Shown here: positions 58,353 through 64,000 of the stretch, piece by piece
Layout of the letters: every line of letters begins with the position of its first letter
Position numbering within the stretch: position 1 is the first letter of the stretch
NCBI RefSeq assembly: GCF_017315705.1
Contig: NZ_JAFLRF010000007.1
Span: forward strand, 64,178-128,177
Direction: 5' to 3'
From: Trinickia mobilis
Lineage (GTDB): Bacteria > Pseudomonadota > Gammaproteobacteria > Burkholderiales > Burkholderiaceae
DNA: 64,000 nt
Program-made: the position numbers and the translations under genes
Notes under the pieces: generated by a model
Seen by the model: the letters and a program-made list of their open reading frames with translations, nothing else
Database searches by the model: none
What the model was told of the DNA's origin: nothing

Positions 58353-59537
58353 ATGCAACGTGAAGTGGTGGTGGCAAGCGGCGTGCGGACCGCAATCGGC
58401 GATTTCGGCGGCAGCCTCAAGGACTTCTCGCCGACGGATCTCGGCGCACGCGTCGTGCGCGAGGCACTGTCGCGCGCGCAGGTGAATGGGGATGACGTGG
58501 GACACGTCGTGTTCGGCAACGTGATTCACACCGAGCCGAAGGACATGTATCTCGCTCGCGTCGTCGCGCTCGACGGCGGCGTCGCGCAGCACGCGCCGGC
58601 GATGACTGTGAACCGCCTGTGCGGTTCGGGCTTGCAGGCAATCGTGTCGGCGGCGCAGAGCGTGCTGCTTGGCGACGCCGATATCGCCATCGGCGGCGGC
58701 GCGGAGAGCATGAGCCGCGCGCCGTATATCGCGCCGGCGGCGCGCTTCGGCCAGCGCATGGGAGACGCGCGCATCATCGACATGATGCTCGGCGCGCTGC
58801 ACGACCCGTTCCAGTCGATTCATATGGGCGTGACCGCCGAAAACGTCGCGCAGAAGTACGGCATCACGCGCGACGCGCAAGACGCGCTCGCGCTCGAATC
58901 GCACCGCCGCGCGGCGCGCGCGATCGAAGCGGGGTGGTTCAAGGAGCAGATCCTGCCGGTCGCGATGGCGTCGAAGAAGGGCGAGGTCAGTTTCGATACC
59001 GATGAACACGTCCGCTTGAACGCGACCGCCGAAGATTTCGCGAAGCTCAAACCGGTGTTCGCCAAGGAAAACGGCACGGTGACGGCCGGCAACGCGTCGG
59101 GGATCAACGACGCCGCGGCGGCCGTGGTGCTGATGGAGCGACGCGTGGCCGAAGCGCGCGGCGCCAAGCCGCTCGCGCGGCTCGTTGCCTACGCGCATGC
59201 GGGCGTGGACCCGGCCTACATGGGCATCGGCCCGGTGCCGGCCACCCGCAAGGCGCTGGAGCGCGCGGGCATCACCGCCGCCGATCTCGACGTGATCGAA
59301 GCGAACGAAGCGTTCGCTGCGCAGGCGTGTGCCGTGACAAGGGAGCTGGGGCTCGATCCGGCGAAGGTCAATCCGAACGGCTCGGGCATTTCGCTCGGTC
59401 ACCCGATCGGCGCGACCGGCGCGCTCCTCACCGTGAAGGCGCTGTACGAGTTGCAGCGCATCGGCGGGCGCTATGCGCTCGTGACGATGTGCATCGGCGG
59501 CGGGCAGGGCATCGCCGCGATTTTCGAGCGGATTTGA
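58353..59537 (+). CDS. bktB: Beta-ketothiolase BktB-like acetyl-CoA acyltransferase
   Basis: A 394-residue thiolase with close sequence resemblance to C. necator BktB, recognisable in REVVVASGVRTAIGDFGGSL, GDDVGHVVFGNVIHTEPKDM and the ending CIGGGQGIAAIFERI. The catalytic Cys90 is in VNRLCGSGLQ, the His in SLGHPIGATG and the second Cys in VTMCIGGG. BktB accepts propionyl-CoA and gives 3-ketovaleryl-CoA, feeding hydroxyvalerate copolymer formation; this specificity is inferred from family similarity. A GGAG site 9 nt before the ATG sets the start. It lies 4.3 kb from phaB on the same strand but not in the same operon. Confidence 0.88.
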   Translation: MQREVVVASGVRTAIGDFGGSLKDFSPTDLGARVVREALSRAQVNGDDVGHVVFGNVIHTEPKDMYLARVVALDGGVAQHAPAMTVNRLCGSGLQAIVSAAQSVLLGDADIAIGGGAESMSRAPYIAPAARFGQRMGDARIIDMMLGALHDPFQSIHMGVTAENVAQKYGITRDAQDALALESHRRAARAIEAGWFKEQILPVAMASKKGEVSFDTDEHVRLNATAEDFAKLKPVFAKENGTVTAGNASGINDAAAAVVLMERRVAEARGAKPLARLVAYAHAGVDPAYMGIGPVPATRKALERAGITAADLDVIEANEAFAAQACAVTRELGLDPAKVNPNGSGISLGHPIGATGALLTVKALYELQRIGGRYALVTMCIGGGQGIAAIFERI

Positions 59538-59641
59538 CGCGGGTCCGGCTCGCCGCGCGCGGGCTGCGGTTCGGGCGGCGCATGGCGTTGCGCCGCCATG
59601 GCCGCACTGGCATTGCAATGGGATTGAATGGCAGGACGAGG

Positions 59642-60256
59642 ATGGAACGGATGCAAGGATCGAAGATGTCTGCAACACAGCGTGCCGCGACGACCGCCCA
59701 CAGCTCGCCCGCGCTGAAGCGGCTCGCCTCGCGCGGCGCCATGGCGCTGCTGTTCGCTTGCGGCGCTTGCGCGCAGGTACCGGGGCCAAGCGCGGCGGCG
59801 AGCGACCCGGTCAAGGCGCTGGCGGCCCCGCCCGCGACGCCGCTGCCGCTCAAGCCGAACCCCGAGTTCGCGAAGTTCCCGAGCTACGCGGGCACGCTCG
59901 GCTCGCGCCGGATCGTGCTGCGCCTCGGGCCGAAGACCGACGACCCGTCGGGCGTGCATGGCGAATATCAATTCGCGGACACGGGTGAAGTCATCCTGAT
60001 CGCGGGCGACCGCGACGGCGACACGCTCGAAGTCGAAGAGTCGAACGACGGCACGCACATCACGGGCAACTGGGTCGGCAAGTTCGCGCCGGACGGTTCG
60101 GTGGAGGGCGACCGGCTGAACGTCGACGACTCCGATCCCCAGCCGTTCGACTTGCATCCGGCGGGCTTGGCGCAGCCGCCCGCCAACGCGGCGCCTGCGA
60201 CGACGGCCAATCCGCGCGCAGTCGGCGGCGTGAGCAATCTGTCGACTGGCGACTGA
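59642..60256 (+). CDS. Putative lipoprotein of unknown function
   Basis: A 204-residue predicted lipoprotein that I do not recognise. A basic start (MERMQGSKMSATQRA), a hydrophobic segment and ALLFACGACAQ give two possible lipidation cysteines (C40, C43). The mature part has a Pro/Ala-rich stretch, then a compact domain around SYAGTLGSRRIVLRLGPKTD and GDTLEVEESNDGTHITGNW that looks like beta-strands, and a low-complexity tail. Starts are possible at 59618, 59642 and 59666; ATG 59642 has AGGA 5 nt upstream. Orientation and spacing suggest it may be read with bktB and the downstream metC-like gene, but there is no functional link in view. Confidence 0.65.
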   Translation: MERMQGSKMSATQRAATTAHSSPALKRLASRGAMALLFACGACAQVPGPSAAASDPVKALAAPPATPLPLKPNPEFAKFPSYAGTLGSRRIVLRLGPKTDDPSGVHGEYQFADTGEVILIAGDRDGDTLEVEESNDGTHITGNWVGKFAPDGSVEGDRLNVDDSDPQPFDLHPAGLAQPPANAAPATTANPRAVGGVSNLSTGD

Positions 60257-60308
60257 CGGCCGCAGCCGATACCCACCGACGCCCACCGGCATCCTCTCCC
60301 GACACATC

Positions 60309-61496
60309 ATGACCGAGCCCACATCCAAACGCGGTTTGCAAACCCGCATCGTCCATCCCGAAGATGCGCTGACACCCGGTTTCGCGTCGTTTTCGACGCC
60401 GGTCACGCGCGCATCGACGGTCGTGTTCCCCGATCTCGCGACGATGCGCGCACTCGATTGGCGCAACGACGCACAGTGGCGCTACGGCCTGCACGCGACG
60501 CCGACTTCGATCACGCTCGCGCAGCGCCTTGCGGCGCTCGAAGGCGGGAAGCACGCGCTGCTCCAGTCGTCGGGTCTGTCGGCGATTTCCAACGTCTACT
60601 TCGGCATCGTGAAGGCGGGCGACGACGTTCTGATGCCGGACAACGCCTACTCGCCGAATCGCGAGTTCGGCGACTGGCTCGCGCGCGATTTCGGCATCAC
60701 CGCGCGCTACTACGATCCGCTGATCGGCGCGGGGATCGCGGACCTGATCCGCCCGAACACGCGTCTGATCTGGGTCGAGGCGCCGGGCTCGGTGACGATG
60801 GAAGTGCCCGACGTGCCCGCGATCACGGCGGCGGCGCGCGCGCGCAACGTCGTCACCGCGATTGACAACACCTTCTCGGCGGGCCTCGCGTTTCGTCCGT
60901 TCGAGCACGGCGTCGACATCTCGGTGCAGGCGCTGACGAAATACCAGTCGGGCGGCAGCGACGTGCTGATGGGCGCGACGATCACCGTCGACGTCGAGCT
61001 GCACCTGAAGCTCAAGCGCGCACGGATGCACATGGGGATCGGCGTGTCGGTCGACGATTGCTCGCTCGTGCTGCGCAGCCTGCCGAGCATGAAGGCGCGT
61101 TTCGAAGCACACGATCGCAGCGCGCTCGCGCTCGCGCAGTGGCTGCGGACCCGCCCCGAGATTGCGGCCGTGCTGCATCCGGCGCTGCCGGACTGCCCGG
61201 GGCACGCGTCGTTCAAGCGCGATTTCAGCGGCGCGGGCGGGTTGTTCTCGGTCGTGTTCGACGCGCGCTACAGCGCGACGCAGATCGACGCGTTCGTCGA
61301 GGCGCTCGAACTGTTCGCGATCGGCTGGAGTTGGGGCGGCTCGCACAGCCTTGCGATGCCTTACGACATCGCGTCGATGCGTACGGCTTCGCAGTGGCCG
61401 CATCGCGGCACGCTGGTACGGCTCTATATCGGCTTGGAAGACGAAGCGGATCTGCGCTTGGATATCGAGCGGGCGATGACTTCGGCGCTCGCCTGA
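60309..61496 (+). CDS. metC: Cystathionine beta-lyase (Cys/Met metabolism PLP enzyme)
   Basis: A 395-residue PLP-dependent enzyme of the gamma family. The phosphate-site stretch LQSSGLSAISNVYFGI, the DNAYSP and IDNTFSAGLAFRP segments, and the PLP lysine K211 in VQALTKYQSGGSDVLMG are recognisable. Similarity is strongest to proteobacterial cystathionine beta-lyases that cleave cystathionine to homocysteine, pyruvate and ammonia in methionine synthesis. Discrimination from other C-S lyases is not possible by eye. It begins 52 nt after the lipoprotein and converges on serB with a terminator in between. Confidence 0.85.
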   Translation: MTEPTSKRGLQTRIVHPEDALTPGFASFSTPVTRASTVVFPDLATMRALDWRNDAQWRYGLHATPTSITLAQRLAALEGGKHALLQSSGLSAISNVYFGIVKAGDDVLMPDNAYSPNREFGDWLARDFGITARYYDPLIGAGIADLIRPNTRLIWVEAPGSVTMEVPDVPAITAAARARNVVTAIDNTFSAGLAFRPFEHGVDISVQALTKYQSGGSDVLMGATITVDVELHLKLKRARMHMGIGVSVDDCSLVLRSLPSMKARFEAHDRSALALAQWLRTRPEIAAVLHPALPDCPGHASFKRDFSGAGGLFSVVFDARYSATQIDAFVEALELFAIGWSWGGSHSLAMPYDIASMRTASQWPHRGTLVRLYIGLEDEADLRLDIERAMTSALA

Positions 61497-61523
61497 AGGC
61501 AGGCGTCGCTCTGTTTTAGCGTC

Positions 61524-61563
61524 GAAATAAAAGCGGGGCGCCGTCGCGCGGCGCGCCCCGCTT
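61524..61563 (-). terminator. Terminator of serB (between convergent genes)
   Basis: Stem AAGCGGGGCGC / GCGCCCCGCTT with a GC-rich loop; on the minus strand it is followed by TTTTATTT, immediately after the serB stop codon. Confidence 0.7.
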
Positions 61564-61568
61564 GACGT

Positions 61569-62408
61569 TCAAAAGAGCCGCAGCAGCCCGTCGAGTCCCA
61601 CGTGATTGAACGCGACGCTCGCCGCCGCGCGCACGACGGGCTTCGCGCGGAACGCGACCGACAGGCCGCCTTCGCCCATCATTTTCAAGTCGTTCGACCC
61701 GTCGCCCAAGACGATCGCCTGCGTCGGCGGGATGCCGAGCTTGGTGCAGGTCTCGCGCAGCATGCGCGCTTTCACGTCGGCGTTGACGATCTCGCCGAGC
61801 ACGTTCCCGCTCAGCTTGCCGTCGACGATTTCGAGCGTGTTCGCGTTCGTGAAGTCGAGATTCAAGCGCGCCTTGAGCTTCTCGGTAAAGAACGTGAAGC
61901 CGCCCGACACCAGCAGCGTGCGCAACCCGGCGGCCTTCGCGCCGGCCAGCATCGTCTCGGCGCCCGGCGACAGTTGCAGCCGATCTTCATAGACCCGCTC
62001 CAGCGCGCTCGCGTCGAGTCCCTTCAGAAGCGCCACGCGCCGCGTCAGGCTTTCGTTGAAATCCGCGATCTCGCCGCGCATCGAGGCCTCGGTGATCGCG
62101 GCGACTTCGGCTTTCAGCCCGCAGAAATCGGCGATCTCGTCGATGCACTCGATCGTGATGAGCGTCGAATCCATGTCCATCGCGACGAGCCCGAAATCGT
62201 GCAGCGTCTTGCCCGGTTCGACGAACGCGTAGTCGAGCGCATGCGCGCCGCAATAGACTTCGAGGTCCGCGCGCTGGGCCGGGTCGGCGCCTTCGATGCG
62301 AAGCGCGAAGGCGTCGATGGGCGCGGAGCCGGTGCCGCGCGACAGCGCGACGAGCGGTTTGACGTGGGCAGCGGCCAAGGGCGCGGGGCTTTGGATGACG
62401 AGATTCAT
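61569..62408 (-). CDS. serB: Phosphoserine phosphatase
   Basis: A 279-residue HAD-superfamily enzyme that dephosphorylates phosphoserine in the last step of serine synthesis. The nucleophile motif DMDSTLI (D78, D80) is preceded by a short N-terminal domain of about 70 residues, and motif II is in LLVSGGFTFFTEKL. Motif III/IV is in VLGDGSNDLKMMGEGGLSVAF. All catalytic residues are present. Divergent from the P450 gene by 84 nt, in which overlapping promoters must lie. Confidence 0.95.
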   Translation of the reverse strand: MNLVIQSPAPLAAAHVKPLVALSRGTGSAPIDAFALRIEGADPAQRADLEVYCGAHALDYAFVEPGKTLHDFGLVAMDMDSTLITIECIDEIADFCGLKAEVAAITEASMRGEIADFNESLTRRVALLKGLDASALERVYEDRLQLSPGAETMLAGAKAAGLRTLLVSGGFTFFTEKLKARLNLDFTNANTLEIVDGKLSGNVLGEIVNADVKARMLRETCTKLGIPPTQAIVLGDGSNDLKMMGEGGLSVAFRAKPVVRAAASVAFNHVGLDGLLRLF

Positions 62409-62492
62409 GGAAGGCGCGTGGGAGCGAAGGGCGCGAGCGGCGCGTGGAAAATCCGGCTATTGTAGCGGGTCGGTGTATGACGGAGACCGCCG

Positions 62493-63737
62493 ATGTGTCC
62501 CGAGCCCCAAGCACAGCTGTCCGAGCGCAGCCGCGAACTGGCGCGCGCTTTCGATTTGCGGCATCTGAATGCGGCGTTCTACGCCGACCCGTATCCCGTC
62601 TACGATGCACTGCGCACCTTCGAGCCCATCAAGCGCATGCCCGACGGCTCGCTCTTCCTGACACGCTACCGGGATGTGCAGGCGGTTTACCGCGACCCGA
62701 GGACGTTCAGCTCCGACAAGACCGTCGAATTCAAGCCGAAGTACGGCGACTCGCCGCTGTACGAGCATCACACGACGAGCCTCGTCTTCAACGACCCGCC
62801 ACTGCATACGCGCGTGCGAAAGCGAATTGCGGGCGCGCTGACCGCGCGCGCCATCGCGGCGATGGAGCCGGACCTCGTGCGGCTCGTCGACGGCTTGCTG
62901 GACCGGGCGGCCGAGCGCGGCGCCTTCGATCTGATCTCGGACTTCGCCGCGGCGATTCCCGTCGAGATCATCGGCAATCTGCTCGCCGTGCCGCACGACG
63001 AACGCGCTCCGCTGCGCGACTGGTCGCTCGCGATCCTCGGCGCGCTCGAACCGGCGCCTAGCGCCGCGCAGCTCGAACGCGGCAACCGCGCGGTGACGGA
63101 GTTCGTCGATTATTTGGAGGGCTTGGTGGCGCGCCGCCGCCGCTCGCCCGGCGACCCGCAGCACGATGTGCTCACCCGGCTCATCGCCGGCGAGGCGGAC
63201 GGGGAGCGCTTGTCGGAGACGGAGCTGCTGCAGAACTGCATCTTCATCCTGAACGCCGGGCACGAGACGACCACCAACCTGATCGGCAACGGTCTCGTGA
63301 CGCTTGCGCAATGGCCCGGCGAACGTGCGTTGCTGTTGCGGGAGCCTGGGCTGATCGAATCGGCGGTCGAAGAATGCCTGCGCTTCGAGAGTTCGAACCA
63401 GCTCGGCAACCGGATCGCCACTGCGGATGCCGAAATCGGCGGCGTCGCGATCGCGCGCGGCACGCTGATCACGTTGTGCATCGGTGCGGCGAATCACGAT
63501 CCCGCGCAGTTCGAGGCGCCTGAGCATTTCTCGATTCGCCGCGCGCCGAATCGGCATCTCGCGTTCGGGTTCGGCATCCATCAATGCGCGGGGCTGTCGC
63601 TCGCGAGGCTCGAGGCGCGCGTTGCGATCGGGCGGTGCGTCGAACGATTTCCTGACTACCGGCTCGCGGGCGAGCCGGTACGAGGCGGACGCGCGCGCTT
63701 TCGCGGGTACGCGTCGGTGCCGTGCGAGGTGCGTTGA
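62493..63737 (+). CDS. Cytochrome P450
   Basis: A 414-residue soluble bacterial P450. The I-helix oxygen-binding motif AGHETT is at 255-260, the K-helix ExxR at E294-R297 and the heme-binding loop FGFGIHQCAG has the proximal cysteine ligand C365. The N-terminus FDLRHLNAAFYADPYPVYDAL is typical of class I enzymes. It needs a ferredoxin and reductase, none of which are nearby. Substrate unknown. The start shown reads MCPEPQAQLSE; the ribosome binding site (GGAGA) is 7 nt upstream. Confidence 0.92.
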   Translation: MCPEPQAQLSERSRELARAFDLRHLNAAFYADPYPVYDALRTFEPIKRMPDGSLFLTRYRDVQAVYRDPRTFSSDKTVEFKPKYGDSPLYEHHTTSLVFNDPPLHTRVRKRIAGALTARAIAAMEPDLVRLVDGLLDRAAERGAFDLISDFAAAIPVEIIGNLLAVPHDERAPLRDWSLAILGALEPAPSAAQLERGNRAVTEFVDYLEGLVARRRRSPGDPQHDVLTRLIAGEADGERLSETELLQNCIFILNAGHETTTNLIGNGLVTLAQWPGERALLLREPGLIESAVEECLRFESSNQLGNRIATADAEIGGVAIARGTLITLCIGAANHDPAQFEAPEHFSIRRAPNRHLAFGFGIHQCAGLSLARLEARVAIGRCVERFPDYRLAGEPVRGGRARFRGYASVPCEVR

Positions 63738-63767
63738 CGGCGTCTTCGCGCGTCTGCGCATGAATCG

Positions 63768-64000
63768 CTACGCCGCTGCGCCCGTGCTCTGCGAATCCCA
63801 ATAGGGCGGATCGCCGAAATGCGCGGCGAGGAAGTCGATCAACGCGGTGGTTTTCGTCGGCACGAATGCGCGCGTCGGGTAGACCGCCCAGATCGCCACC
63901 GTTTCCGCGAGCGGGTAGGCCTCGAGCACGGGCACGAGCTTGCCGCTCGCGAGATAGCTGCCCACGTCCCACGTCGATTTGATCGCGAGGCCGAAGCCGG
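63768..64000 (-). CDS. LysR-type transcriptional regulator, C-terminal part (truncated by window edge)
   Basis: The last 77 codons of a minus-strand gene extending beyond position 64000, ending at the stop codon at 63768. The visible residues GFGLAIKSTWDVGSYLASGKLVPVLEAY, followed by AIWAVYPTRAFVPTKTTALIDFLAAHFG, match the end of the effector-binding domain of LysR family regulators (cited in part). The DNA-binding domain is outside the window, and the regulated genes cannot be named; the P450 gene is its neighbour but is convergent. Confidence 0.75.
   Translation of the reverse strand, partial: GFGLAIKSTWDVGSYLASGKLVPVLEAYPLAETVAIWAVYPTRAFVPTKTTALIDFLAAHFGDPPYWDSQSTGAAA

Overview
The window is a chromosomal stretch of a high-GC betaproteobacterium, almost certainly Burkholderiaceae (Burkholderia / Paraburkholderia / Trinickia / Caballeronia lineage). 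The evidence is gene order and product families: surE-pcm-nlpD-rpoS, rlmN-rodZ-ispG-hisS-yfgM-bamB-der-hfq-hflX-hflK-hflC-hisZ-purA, rluD-pgeF-phaC-phaA-phaB-phaR, and ffs-dnaX-ybaB-recR are arrangements typical of that family. The genus cannot be settled from sequence alone. Nearly everything is vertically inherited core genome. No phage, insertion sequence, integron, CRISPR array, rRNA or tRNA gene is visible.

Layout. 1-7.4 kb (mostly minus strand): a truncated exported protein, a MATE efflux pump, an ArnT-like glycosyltransferase, L31 (rpmE2), the MtfA peptidase, a decayed MFS transporter with an orphan palindromic operator, rho and trxA. 7.7-12.6 kb (plus): 4.5S SRP RNA, dnaX, ybaB, recR and a CaiB-type CoA-transferase. 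12.6-13.8 kb: a quinone oxidoreductase (minus), then a tandem array of 50-bp hairpin repeats. 14-18.4 kb: surE-pcm-nlpD-rpoS and a PolB-like exonuclease. 18.4-21.5 kb: an EEP-family nuclease/phosphatase, rlmD and a Bax-inhibitor-1 membrane protein. 21.8-36.8 kb: ndk, then a long plus-strand series covering RNA methylation, cell shape, isoprenoid synthesis, histidyl-tRNA synthesis, outer-membrane assembly, ribosome GTPases, Hfq and the HflKC complex, ending in hisZ. 36.9-41.2 kb: purA, a phosphoribosyltransferase and the potassium transporter kup. 41.2-49.4 kb: tex (minus), a secreted glutamine-rich protein of unknown function, a DUF465 protein, a DinG-type helicase, bamD (minus) and rluD. 49.4-55.6 kb: pgeF and the polyhydroxybutyrate operon phaC-phaA-phaB with the regulator phaR. 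55.9-63.7 kb: rimO, a sugar kinase, a BktB-like thiolase, a small lipoprotein, a cystathionine beta-lyase, serB (minus) and a cytochrome P450. The window ends inside a LysR-type regulator (minus).

Functional links. PhaA, PhaB and PhaC together make polyhydroxybutyrate from acetyl-CoA. PhaR is the expected regulator, and the nearby BktB-like thiolase could supply C5 units. BamB and BamD, both lipoproteins, belong to one outer-membrane assembly machine encoded at two loci. RpoS, SurE, Pcm and NlpD form the usual stationary-phase and cell-separation cluster.

Unusual signals. I found no convincing undescribed multi-gene system. The points most worth attention are: (i) a 50-bp repeat family whose hairpin arms vary compensatorily between two loci; (ii) several genes whose TACAAT/TAGAAT -10 box sits only 5-7 nt before the ATG and that lack a Shine-Dalgarno sequence, suggesting leaderless mRNAs; (iii) a 16-bp perfect palindrome beside an efflux-pump remnant; (iv) a 13-bp hairpin without a T-run between trxA and rho; (v) a secreted Gln-rich protein with a Cys pair; and (vi) short hairpins in both gaps of the pha operon.
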